Assembly (NCBI GenBank): GCA_963677215.1 | Contig: OY781919.1 | Span: forward strand, 3,844,001-3,908,000 | Length of the DNA stretch: 64,000 nucleotides | Source of the DNA: G963676795 sp963677215 | GTDB lineage: Bacteria > Desulfobacterota > Desulfuromonadia > Desulfuromonadales > Geopsychrobacteraceae | Direction: 5' to 3' | Notes under the pieces: generated by a model | Database searches by the model: none | Seen by the model: the letters and a program-made list of their open reading frames with translations, nothing else | Told to the model about the DNA's origin: nothing | Translations under genes and position numbers: made by a program | In this document: piece by piece, positions 42,972-50,881 of the stretch | Position numbering within the stretch: position 1 is the first letter of the stretch | Layout of the letters: each line of letters begins with the position of its first letter

Positions 42972-44159
42972 TTGAACGAAAATGCTGAGTGCACCAGCGA
43001 TTACACCCGGGTCCTGATCGATGACAAGGAGATCATCCTCGTCGGAACAGCCCATATATCCCAAGAATCGGTTGACGAAGTCATTCACACCATCGATGAA
43101 CTTGATCCGGACACAGTCTGTGTCGAACTGGATGAACAGCGTTACCAGGCTCTGATCAACAAGACGGGCTGGGAATCTCTCAACCTCAAGGAGGTTATCA
43201 AGAAAAAGCAGATGCTTTTTCTGCTGACCAACCTCGCGCTCTCCTCCTATCAGAAAAGGATGGGCCTGAACACTGGCGTGCAGCCCGGTGCAGAGTTGGC
43301 TGCGGCCGCCCAGACTGCCGAGGACAAAGGGAAACGGGTCGTTCTGGTTGACCGGAATATCCGCACCACTCTGCTGCGCTGTTGGAGAAAGGCGGGATTC
43401 TGGAACAAGATGAAGGTCCTTGCCAGCCTGTTTGCCAGTCTGTTCGAAAAACAGGACCTAAGCGAAGAAGAGCTCACCAAACTGCGACAGAACGATACCC
43501 TTTCAAGCATGCTTGAAGAGATGGGCAAGATTTTGCCCTCGGTGAAGAGAATTCTGGTCGATGAGCGGGATATCTATATGGCTCACCATATTCGTAATGC
43601 GCCTGGAACGACGATCGTCGCAGTCGTCGGTGCAGCCCATATGCCGGGAATCATCCGCACCTTGCAGGGCCCGGTAGCAGAACCGGAACTGATTCGGGAG
43701 ATTTCAATGATCCCGCCCAAAAGCAGGGTCTCAAAATTCATCCCCTGGCTGATTCCGGCTATCGTCGTGGCCCTGTTTATCGGTGGTTTTTTTTATGGTG
43801 ACAGGTCGCAGCTAGCCAGCGCCGCCGTGGCCTGGGTCCTGGCCAACGGCATTTTTTCGGCCATCGGGGCGGTTCTGGCCTTAGGCCATCCGGCAACCAT
43901 AGTCTGCGCTTTTGTGGCCGCACCGATCACATCGCTAAACCCGACCATTGGCGCCGGCTTTGTAACCGGATTCGTTCAGTCGTGGATCGCTCCTCCAACG
44001 GTCCGCGACATGGAACATGTGGGAGATGACCTGGTCAAACTCAAAGGCTGGTGGCAAAACCGCCTGGCCCGGGTCCTGTTGGTTTTCCTGTTTTCGTCAC
44101 TGGGATCATCGATCGGCACCTTTGTTGCGCTACACTGGCTTAAAGATCTAATATCATAG
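42972..44159 (+). CDS. TraB/PrgY-family membrane protein
   Basis: A 395-residue protein of the TraB/PrgY family, named after an enterococcal pheromone-shutdown protein. The N-terminal domain (residues 1-230) has the family motif LVGTAHISQESVDEV, a conserved Glu in VCVELDEQRY and a late His in VVGAAHMPGI, a pattern suggested to be a metal-dependent hydrolase site. The C-terminal part has about four or five membrane segments. Function in bacteria is unclear. The TTG at 42972 is chosen because GGAG lies 6 bases upstream; a longer TTG frame at 42960 overlaps that site. Confidence 0.87.
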   Translation: MNENAECTSDYTRVLIDDKEIILVGTAHISQESVDEVIHTIDELDPDTVCVELDEQRYQALINKTGWESLNLKEVIKKKQMLFLLTNLALSSYQKRMGLNTGVQPGAELAAAAQTAEDKGKRVVLVDRNIRTTLLRCWRKAGFWNKMKVLASLFASLFEKQDLSEEELTKLRQNDTLSSMLEEMGKILPSVKRILVDERDIYMAHHIRNAPGTTIVAVVGAAHMPGIIRTLQGPVAEPELIREISMIPPKSRVSKFIPWLIPAIVVALFIGGFFYGDRSQLASAAVAWVLANGIFSAIGAVLALGHPATIVCAFVAAPITSLNPTIGAGFVTGFVQSWIAPPTVRDMEHVGDDLVKLKGWWQNRLARVLLVFLFSSLGSSIGTFVALHWLKDLIS

Positions 44160-44205
44160 CTCAGACTTTTTCTTCAGATCGTCATTTCTGTACAGGAGAT
44201 CCAAC

Positions 44206-44937
44206 GTGTCTGCCCATTATCGGCGTCAGCAGTTTTTCATAAAAAATACCCTGCGCGGCAGTTCCCTGACCCAGATTCTCATCTACGTCAATCTGATCCT
44301 CTTCACCCTGATGGTTCTGCATGGGACGATCCTCGGTGTCGGGATGGGAATCATCGTCAATCCACCGTCACGCCTGCTGGCCCATTGGGGGGCCCAGTAC
44401 TGGCCGTTGGCCATCGATGCACATCAATGGTGGCGCTGCCTGACTTATGCCTATACCCACGGGGGGATCATTCACCTGGGCTTCAACATGGTGGTCCTTT
44501 ACCAGGTCGGGCCGCTGCTTGAAGCGGAGATTGGCTGGTCCAGGCTGTTTACGCTCTATACCATAAGTGCCTTTGTTGCCACTGTGGCTGGCTTTTTCTG
44601 GCACCCTGTGGCTATCGTTGTCGGCGCTTCCGGGGCAATCTTCGGCCTGATCGGTTTCTCTATCAGCTATTATCACCGGATCGGTGGTGCCCTGGCCCTA
44701 CAGCGCCGCAACTTCATGTTCCAGTGGGCGGTCATGGCCTTTATATTCGGCATCGTTGTCGGCGCCGACAATGCTGCTCACTTTGGCGGCCTGATCGCCG
44801 GACTGGCCATCGGCTGGTTTATGCCGACAACCATCCGTTCTCAAAAAAAATCGGACCCGCTGTTTCGGGCTGTTGCGATTATCTGCGCAATCCTGACTAT
44901 TGTCAGCCTGGTTTTCATCCCCCTGTCCTGGTTGTGA
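44206..44937 (+). CDS. Rhomboid-family intramembrane serine protease
   Basis: A 243-residue polytopic membrane protein with six hydrophobic segments. The catalytic Ser is in VGASGAIFGLIGF (about residue 146) and the catalytic His in NAAHFGGLIAG (about residue 190); THGGIIHLGFNMVVLYQVG supplies the conserved His-x-xxxN element. It should cleave membrane-spanning substrates; none is identifiable. The GTG start has AGGAG about 7 bases upstream. It is closely followed by the YbaK-like gene. Confidence 0.92.
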   Translation: MSAHYRRQQFFIKNTLRGSSLTQILIYVNLILFTLMVLHGTILGVGMGIIVNPPSRLLAHWGAQYWPLAIDAHQWWRCLTYAYTHGGIIHLGFNMVVLYQVGPLLEAEIGWSRLFTLYTISAFVATVAGFFWHPVAIVVGASGAIFGLIGFSISYYHRIGGALALQRRNFMFQWAVMAFIFGIVVGADNAAHFGGLIAGLAIGWFMPTTIRSQKKSDPLFRAVAIICAILTIVSLVFIPLSWL

Positions 44938-44944
44938 GAACGTC

Positions 44945-45427
44945 ATGGCCAAGGAAAAGCTCCCCGGAACCCAGGCGATCCGCCAACTCAAACAGCATAA
45001 GGTCGACTTTGTTCCGCACAGCTATAAATATGAGGATAAGGGTGGAACATCAACCAGTTCAAGGGAACTGGGCGTCGACGAACACCAGGTGATCAAAACC
45101 TTGGTCATGGAAGACGAGAACAGCAAGCCATTGATCATTCTGATGCACGGTGATTGCGAGGTGTCACAGAAACAGCTGGCCAGGGAGATCGGCTGCAAGC
45201 AGGTCACCCCCTGCAGCCACGACAAGGCTGACCGGGTGACCGGTTATCAGACGGGAGGCATCTCTCCATTCGGCACCCGCCAGCAGCTGCCGGTATATAT
45301 GGAAACCTCAATCATGGAACTGCCCTGCATCTATATCAACGGTGGCAAAAGAGGCCTGTTGGTTGAGATTTCTCCTCAAGACCTGGTCAAGGTGCTCAAC
45401 CCGACCCAGGTCTCGGTCGCGAACTAA
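44945..45427 (+). CDS. YbaK/EbsC-like aminoacyl-tRNA deacylase
   Basis: A 160-residue protein of the Cys-tRNA(Pro) deacylase/YbaK type that hydrolyses mischarged tRNA. Characteristic segments are TQAIRQLKQHKVDFVPHSY, SSRELGVDEHQVIKTLVM with the conserved Lys, and TGYQTGGISPFGTRQQLP. The start at 44945 gives a normal family N-terminus; the longer frame from 44900 overlaps the rhomboid gene. The Shine-Dalgarno is weak (GAGAA). It begins just after the rhomboid stop, in a run of plus-strand genes. Confidence 0.9.
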   Translation: MAKEKLPGTQAIRQLKQHKVDFVPHSYKYEDKGGTSTSSRELGVDEHQVIKTLVMEDENSKPLIILMHGDCEVSQKQLAREIGCKQVTPCSHDKADRVTGYQTGGISPFGTRQQLPVYMETSIMELPCIYINGGKRGLLVEISPQDLVKVLNPTQVSVAN

Positions 45428-45444
45428 TCAAAGGTAAATGGAAC

Positions 45445-46275
45445 ATGGATCAAGAACAACTCAGTGTTATTGCCGAAACCATTGTCAACGCCAAGAGCCT
45501 GGTCATTTCCGCCGGATCGGGGATGAGCGTCGACTCAGGGCTGCCCGACTTTCGTGGCGGCAAGGGATTCTGGGATGCCTATCCGCAATACAAGGAACAG
45601 AACATTGACTTTGCAGACGTTGCCAATTTTCAGAACCTGCTGAAAGACCCGGCCACGGGCTGGGGCTTCTACGGTCAGAGAGCCAATCTCTATCGGCGCC
45701 TGAAACCGCACAAAGGCTACCAGACCCTGCTTGACTGGTGCGCGCGTTACAATCTGGACAGCTTCGTTGTCACCACCAATGTCGACTGCCAGTTCCAGAT
45801 GGCCGGATTCCCGGAAGAGAGTATCCTCGAGATGCACGGCACGGTCCACCACCTGCAGTGTACGGTTCCCTGCTGCGACGCCATCTGGGAAAACAGCAAG
45901 CCGATTGCGGTTGACGAACAGGCCATGCAGGCCCGGGAGATTCCCAAGTGTCCCCACTGTGGTGAACTGGCCCGCCCGAATATCCTGATGTATGAAGATC
46001 ATCGCTGGAATTACCAGCGGATCGGGGCGCAGGAGCAGGCTTTTGAAAGGTTCCTGCAGAAACACCAGAACAATCCGCTGGTCATCATCGAGCTGGGGGC
46101 AGGGATCTGGGTGCCAACCTTGCGACTGATGAGCGAAAAGTTCGGACAGCAGCCCAACGTCAGGGTGATTCGCGTCAATCCCAAAGAGAATCTCATCAGC
46201 CCGCCGCACTTTTCCTGCGCCGGCGGAGCCCTTGAGATTCTTGAAAAGATCGACCGGGAGCTACAATCAAAATAA
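45445..46275 (+). CDS. Variant Sir2-family protein (first of tandem pair)
   Basis: A 276-residue sirtuin-like NAD-binding protein. The nucleotide motif is ISAGSGMSVDSGLPDFRG near residue 21, TTNVDCQFQMAG near residue 110 corresponds to the usual Q-N-I-D loop, and the catalytic His is H131 in EMHGTVHH. Four Cys (CTVPC and CPHCG) form the zinc site. The Q of the usual QNID is Thr here, so activity may differ from canonical deacylases. It is followed 34 bases later by a colinear paralogue of the same length. Confidence 0.85.
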   Translation: MDQEQLSVIAETIVNAKSLVISAGSGMSVDSGLPDFRGGKGFWDAYPQYKEQNIDFADVANFQNLLKDPATGWGFYGQRANLYRRLKPHKGYQTLLDWCARYNLDSFVVTTNVDCQFQMAGFPEESILEMHGTVHHLQCTVPCCDAIWENSKPIAVDEQAMQAREIPKCPHCGELARPNILMYEDHRWNYQRIGAQEQAFERFLQKHQNNPLVIIELGAGIWVPTLRLMSEKFGQQPNVRVIRVNPKENLISPPHFSCAGGALEILEKIDRELQSK

Positions 46276-46309
46276 AAGACGTCGCCTCCAGACGCGTTCA
46301 GGAGCAAGA

Positions 46310-47140
46310 ATGACATCACCTGATTATTCAGCGATTGCGAATAAAATCATTCAGGCCGAAGCCCTGATCATAACTGCAGGCGCCGGAATGGGTGTCGATT
46401 CCGGCCTCCCTAATTTTCGTGGGGATCAAGGTTTCTGGAAGGCATACCCCATGTATGAACGCCTGGGGTTAAGCTTTGTCGATGCCGCCAATCCCGCTCA
46501 CTTCGCCGCAGATCCGGCTTTCGGCTGGGGATTTTACGGTCATCGGACAAACCTCTATCGCCAGACTGTTCCCCATCAGGGCTTCAGACTGCTCAAACAG
46601 TGGGGCCAGACCTACAGTCTGGACTGCTTCGTCGTCACGTCCAATGTCGATGGCCAGTTTCAGAAGGCAGGTTTCTCGGAGCATCAGATTCTCGAAGTAC
46701 ACGGTTCCATTCACCATCTCCAATGTACATCCCCCTGCACGCATGACATCTGGTCAAACACAGAGCAGCTCGATATCGACCTTTCAACCATGCGTTCAAA
46801 ACAGATACCGCTCTGCCCTGCCTGCAAGGCCGTTGCCCGCCCGAACATTCTGATGTTTGGAGACTTCAGCTGGCTGCAGCACAGAACAGAACAGCAGGAA
46901 TACCGTTTTAATGCCTTTCTGGCACGCAACCATGAAAAAAGAATGGTTGTCATTGAGATCGGTGCCGGTAGCGTAATTCCGACAATTCGTCACTTAAGTG
47001 AAAATCTCGGTCGACGGCATCATTGTTCCGTTATCCGCATCAATCCACGGGAAGCGGAAATTCTTAACCCCCATTATTCCTGCCAGGAAGGAGCCCTGGA
47101 CACCCTGACACAGATAGACAGGGCACTTGAGTCGGCTTGA
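46310..47140 (+). CDS. Variant Sir2-family protein (second of tandem pair)
   Basis: A 276-residue sirtuin-like protein colinear with the preceding gene: ITAGAGMGVDSGLPNFRG, TSNVDGQFQKAG, H131 in EVHGSIHH and a zinc site from CTSPC and CPAC. The usual Asp after the Pro in PDFR is Asn here, and the Q of QNID is Ser. An N in that place is unusual among deacylases. The start is the ATG at 46310, with AGGAGC upstream. A duplication of the neighbouring gene is the simplest origin; the two have clearly diverged. Confidence 0.83.
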   Translation: MTSPDYSAIANKIIQAEALIITAGAGMGVDSGLPNFRGDQGFWKAYPMYERLGLSFVDAANPAHFAADPAFGWGFYGHRTNLYRQTVPHQGFRLLKQWGQTYSLDCFVVTSNVDGQFQKAGFSEHQILEVHGSIHHLQCTSPCTHDIWSNTEQLDIDLSTMRSKQIPLCPACKAVARPNILMFGDFSWLQHRTEQQEYRFNAFLARNHEKRMVVIEIGAGSVIPTIRHLSENLGRRHHCSVIRINPREAEILNPHYSCQEGALDTLTQIDRALESA

Positions 47141-47268
47141 CTGGGACCAGACAACTTAAATTGACAAAGTTTCTATAATAGTTATTATTTAGCTATATAT
47201 GCGTTGATACTATAGAAAATGAAAAGAACGGAGGACATAACCACACCCAGACGATAGGAACACAAATT

Positions 47269-48087
47269 ATGCCGCACAAAAAAATGGGAGAAATTCTTCT
47301 CGAAAAGAAAATCATCTCACAAGAGAATCTGGATAAGGCCCTGGAACAGCAGAAGAGCGTTAAGAAGCCGATCGGCCAGATCCTTGAACAGATGGATGTT
47401 GTTCTGGAGGAAGATATAGCCCAGGCGCTGTCGACCCAATTCGGTTTTCCCCTGGTCAAACGCTTTGCACAACATAAATTTTCTGCAGATATCCTCAAGC
47501 TGATCGATCCGGAAACGGCAATCTCGAAAATGGTGTTCCCCCTCAAACTTGACAAGAAGACCCTCTACCTGGCCATGGCTAATCCACTGGACATGACCCT
47601 GCAGAGCGACATGTCCTTCAAACTTGGCTTAAGGGTATCCCCCTGCGTCAGCACACCCGGTGAAATCACAAGAGCTATAAAAAAGCACTACCTGGTCAAG
47701 GATCAGTTACTTGCAAAATCGGCGGTGAAAACAATTCTGCTGATCAATCAGTATGATCTCGAGGCCTCGACAATTGAGGCCGCGTTGCAGAAGGAAGGGT
47801 TCGAAGTCGTCAGAACATCCAGCGGCAGTGAAGGATTGACTCTCGCAACCCAAATCGTTCCAGACCTGATACTGACAGAAACGGTTCTGCCACGTATGAA
47901 CGGAGAACAGCTCTATTCATCCCTGAAATCCAATACCATACTGTTCAAAATTCCGATCATCGCTCTCTCTTCCAAAGCGACTCCGGAGGAGGAGGTACGC
48001 CTGCTCGATATGGGCTTCGAGGACTTCGTCTCCAAACCCCTGAATATGCCGAGGCTTGTTGCCCGAATCCGCAAGGCACTGCGTTAA
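47269..48087 (+). CDS. MshEN-domain protein with degenerate receiver domain
   Basis: A 272-residue protein in two parts. Residues 5-145 look like the MshEN/GspE N-terminal domain, with two tandem repeats, KMGEILLEKKIISQENLDKA and IGQILEQMDVVLEEDI; such domains bind cyclic di-GMP in related proteins. No ATPase part follows. Residues 153-272 fold like a response-regulator receiver, but key residues differ: the acidic pair is N160-Q161 and the phospho-acceptor Asp is E204 in ILTETVLP, while S234 and K256 are kept. The receiver is probably not phosphorylated. AGGAA precedes the ATG by about 9 bases. It is the last gene before the DnaA-box-like region. Confidence 0.8.
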   Translation: MPHKKMGEILLEKKIISQENLDKALEQQKSVKKPIGQILEQMDVVLEEDIAQALSTQFGFPLVKRFAQHKFSADILKLIDPETAISKMVFPLKLDKKTLYLAMANPLDMTLQSDMSFKLGLRVSPCVSTPGEITRAIKKHYLVKDQLLAKSAVKTILLINQYDLEASTIEAALQKEGFEVVRTSSGSEGLTLATQIVPDLILTETVLPRMNGEQLYSSLKSNTILFKIPIIALSSKATPEEEVRLLDMGFEDFVSKPLNMPRLVARIRKALR

Positions 48088-48431
48088 GGTCCTTTGACGA
48101 GAGCGTCAATTACCTGGGTTGCATAAAAGAAGAAGATGCCGAAAATAGTTCTTGACTTGAGGGACGACCATCAAACCCGAAAGACAAGGGAAAAGCTTCA
48201 TTTCAAGATCAAAATCATGCCAGTTTTCTCTGAATGGTCAAAAAAAATGTCGTATTTCTTTTGACCATTTTTTATGCAAAACGGAGAAAAACCACAGTTC
48301 AAAGGACTTATCCGGACTTTTCCCCAGTTTTTCACAATCCTATCCACAACCCCTGTGAAGCAGTTATTACCAGATATCAATTTCAACAATTATTTTAATG
48401 AGTTAACTCCCAAGACCGGCAAAATCTCAAG
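48088..48431. other. Intergenic region with hairpin and DnaA-box-like cluster
   Basis: A 344-base gap between convergent genes. A perfect 11-bp stem, AATGGTCAAAA / TTTTGACCATT (48233-48269) followed by T-rich sequence, may terminate the MshEN gene. Four 9-mers similar to the DnaA box TTWTNCACA lie at 48308, 48318, 48328 and 48340, about one helical turn apart, and an AT-rich stretch follows (about 48362-48405). I see no gene. Confidence 0.5.
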
Positions 48432-48932
48432 TTAATTCACGGCACAGTCGGAAGGATCTCCCAGCAGTTTTGCCAAGGCATGAGGCAAAGCCGGCATTAT
48501 GGCTTCCAGATTTTCACGCACCCCCTTCGGACTTCCCGGCAGGTTGACAATCAGGGTCTGCTGGCGAACGCCAACCAGTGCCCGCGAGAGCATGGCGTGA
48601 GGCGTTATCTGCATACTTGCGGCCCGCATGGCTTCCGCCATACCCGGCACCTGGTAGTCGAGCACGGACTCCGTTGCCTGCGGCGTGTTGTCACGCGGAC
48701 TCATCCCCGTTCCTCCGGTTGTCAGAATCAGGTCGAGCCCCAGGTCATCGACCCAGCTCTTGAGCATCATGACAATCCTGTCGGTTTCATCCGGGATGAT
48801 CTGATAGCGGACGATATCACCGAGGTCTTTGACCATCTCGGCGAGGATCTTGCCGCTCTCGTCCTCTCGCTCTCCACGTGCCCCCTTGTCTGACAGGGTC
48901 AGCACACCAATCTTATAGGTCATTTTATTCAT
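48432..48932 (-). CDS. mog: Molybdopterin-adenylation protein (Mog/MoaB type)
   Basis: A 166-residue molybdenum-cofactor protein that adenylates molybdopterin. The family motifs are IGVLTLSDKGARGEREDESG at the N-terminus, LILTTGGTGMSPRDNTPQAT in the middle and NLPGSPKGVRENLEAI near the C-terminus. Mog and MoaB cannot be told apart with confidence by eye. GAGG precedes the ATG at 48932 closely; a second ATG at 48923 is an alternative start. It is the last gene of a three-gene minus-strand unit (SPOR, HEAT-like, mog). Confidence 0.9.
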   Translation of the reverse strand: MNKMTYKIGVLTLSDKGARGEREDESGKILAEMVKDLGDIVRYQIIPDETDRIVMMLKSWVDDLGLDLILTTGGTGMSPRDNTPQATESVLDYQVPGMAEAMRAASMQITPHAMLSRALVGVRQQTLIVNLPGSPKGVRENLEAIMPALPHALAKLLGDPSDCAVN

Positions 48933-48949
48933 CTGTCCTCACAAGCGAT

Positions 48950-49972
48950 TCAGCGTTTCTTGGTCGTCAACATTCGTCGCGCATTGTTGACAATAGCCTG
49001 GGTCACATTGCGACTTTTGGCAATATCCCGCACGTCCTTATCTGTAAGAAAAGACATATACCGCACAGCCTGCTGTAACGGAGTCCGCGGGTGATAGACC
49101 AGGGCTTTTTTCATGTCATAGATCTTGACCCATTCCCTATTGAGCAGAATGATACGAATCAGCTCTTCACTGGTGCTCCGGTTCTTGGCGATATTCAGGA
49201 CTTCACCTTCGGAAATCCGGGGGTTTTTCAGGACTGCGGTGTTGACCTGCTTGTTCGATTCACGAATCAGCAAAGAACGCCACTCCTTGTCACCGGTTAA
49301 CGCCATCTTGATCTTTTCAGAAACGCTCATATCCTGTAGAGCCTGAAACTTTGACAGGGTTGATTCATCGAGCTCGTCCGGATCGATCTCATCACCAGCC
49401 CCTTCCCCGTCATCGTCACAATCCGCTTCCGAAGTCGAAGGCATCGCCTCCTGTTCCGGCTCCTCATCCTCTTTCGGTTCAACCCAGCCAAGCCTGATCT
49501 TCAGCGACCTGCTCGTATGCGGATTGTTGATCAGCGCCAGCCTGATAGCGTCTGCCCGGTGCAGAACCTGGTCATTACGGGACAACATTTCAAGAACATC
49601 ACCGGTCCCTTTCTCCGCAAGAAACTGAAGACTTTTAAGAGAGACCATCCGGTGAGTTGTCGCCGCCTGCATGACCACATTGTCGTGATAACGCAACCGG
49701 ACAATAAAATCGATGATCGCCGGGTGCAATTCCTGCTGTGATAAGGCGGCAAGCAGAATCTGCGCCGGCAGAGTGCTCAGGGTTTCACTGGCTTCACGAC
49801 GCAGCTCATCGTTTTCACCATTATAAAACACGAACAGGACTGTGACCAGGTTGGGCCCGGACATTGGCAAGGCGCCACGCGCGGCAGCGAGACGGACGCT
49901 GTGCCCACCCCACTTGCTCATGATCTTGGCGACTTCTGCCGGGATTTTTATCTGTATTTTTTCTTCTGCCAA
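48950..49972 (-). CDS. HEAT-like repeat protein
   Basis: A 340-residue helical protein with alpha-alpha repeats in the first half (RREASETLSTLPAQILLAALSQQE, DIVRLRYHDNVVMQAATTHRM-like segments) and again in the second half (NTAVLKNPRISEGEVLNIAKNRS, RTPLQQAVRYMSFLTDKDVRDIAKSRNV). The middle (about 180-215) is a long acidic linker. Such repeats usually bind other proteins; no known partner is visible. The start is TTG at 49972, just after the stop of the SPOR gene; a longer frame overlaps that gene. It is coupled to the SPOR gene. Confidence 0.75.
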   Translation of the reverse strand: MAEEKIQIKIPAEVAKIMSKWGGHSVRLAAARGALPMSGPNLVTVLFVFYNGENDELRREASETLSTLPAQILLAALSQQELHPAIIDFIVRLRYHDNVVMQAATTHRMVSLKSLQFLAEKGTGDVLEMLSRNDQVLHRADAIRLALINNPHTSRSLKIRLGWVEPKEDEEPEQEAMPSTSEADCDDDGEGAGDEIDPDELDESTLSKFQALQDMSVSEKIKMALTGDKEWRSLLIRESNKQVNTAVLKNPRISEGEVLNIAKNRSTSEELIRIILLNREWVKIYDMKKALVYHPRTPLQQAVRYMSFLTDKDVRDIAKSRNVTQAIVNNARRMLTTKKR

Positions 49973-49976
49973 AGAA

Positions 49977-50816
49977 CTACCTGTTTTCAACCAGCGCAGA
50001 GCCGATTCCGGCATTGCGCAATTTCAAAATGAGTTTCTGAGCGTCATCCCTGGTCATAAAGGTAGTCACGATCAATATCCGTTTCAACATGACTTTGCTC
50101 TCTACGATGTTGACTTTGTAACCATCCTTTTCCAGTTCCAGCTTCATCTTCTCAGCTCTTTCTCGGCTGTGGAATGAAGCAAGATATACGGCATAACCGT
50201 TCGCATAAGGCAGTAGGAATGCAGAATCCACTCTCTTTTTGAGGGTTTCAAGCCGCTGGTGAGCGGTCTTGGAGTCATAGGTTCCGTCAAGCAGTCTGAT
50301 CATTTCGACTTCACCGACGCCTCTGCGTTTTTCGTACTGCTGCCCCAGTTCTTTCAATAAAGTCTCAGTCTCTTCAAGGTTCGCAGAACTGATGAAGGGA
50401 CCGATTTCGACAGAATAATCCTGCGCAGGGGAAGTAACAGCTACGGACTCGCCAGCACCAACAACCGGCAACTGTTCAGATATGCGAGGAGCAATCTGCT
50501 CTGCCTCAACAGGTTCAGGAGCAACCTCTGTAGCCGGATCGCTCTCCGCTGCAATCACGGCAGGTTCCGACCGCTGCGGAACAGGAAAACGGTATTCCTT
50601 GGCAGCCGGTAGCGCCGCCGAAGGCAGCGAAGGGACAGCGATCAGATAATAGCAATAGCCCAGTCCTGCCAGAATCAGGCAAAGCAGGACAAGAAGCAGA
50701 ATTTTTATCCCTCCCCCGCTTGAGGACGGGGGAACAGCCTTGACCTGCCGATCAACCAGATGGTCAATAGCACTCCTCTGTTCCGTTTCGTCCTGCAGCA
50801 CTTCATGATCAGCCAT
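49977..50816 (-). CDS. SPOR-domain inner-membrane protein
   Basis: A 279-residue protein. One N-terminal membrane helix (IKILLLVLLCLILAGLGYCYYLI, residues about 37-59) anchors it in the inner membrane; a Glu/Pro-rich linker follows. The C-terminal region (about 195-279), DSAFLLPYANGYAVYLASFHSRERAEKMKLELEK and KRILIVTTFMTRDDAQKLILKLRNAGI, resembles a SPOR domain, which binds denuded peptidoglycan at division sites. The family match is fair but not perfect. It is the first gene of the three-gene minus-strand unit. Confidence 0.8.
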   Translation of the reverse strand: MADHEVLQDETEQRSAIDHLVDRQVKAVPPSSSGGGIKILLLVLLCLILAGLGYCYYLIAVPSLPSAALPAAKEYRFPVPQRSEPAVIAAESDPATEVAPEPVEAEQIAPRISEQLPVVGAGESVAVTSPAQDYSVEIGPFISSANLEETETLLKELGQQYEKRRGVGEVEMIRLLDGTYDSKTAHQRLETLKKRVDSAFLLPYANGYAVYLASFHSRERAEKMKLELEKDGYKVNIVESKVMLKRILIVTTFMTRDDAQKLILKLRNAGIGSALVENR

Positions 50817-50835
50817 AATACGCCTCTATCACAAG

Positions 50836-50866
50836 TTTTCAGGGGTACCGACGGTACCCCTGAAAA
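50836..50866. terminator. Long perfect hairpin after the EF-G-like gene
   Basis: A 14-bp perfect stem, TTTTCAGGGGTACC / GGTACCCCTGAAAA, with a 3-base loop. It lies between the EF-G-like gene and the SPOR gene, both on the minus strand. The U-run is poor, so termination is probable but not certain. Confidence 0.7.
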
Positions 50867-50881
50867 TCAACCTTAAGTGGA

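Noticed and set aside
42800..42994. Minus-strand frame over element copy B
   Set aside because: It comes from the dispersed repeat; the other copies do not keep an equivalent open frame with a ribosome site, so the element does not look coding.
48308..48405. Chromosomal replication origin
   Set aside because: The DnaA-like boxes are suggestive, but no dnaA, dnaN, gyrB, parA or gidA gene is in the window; I report the cluster without calling an origin.
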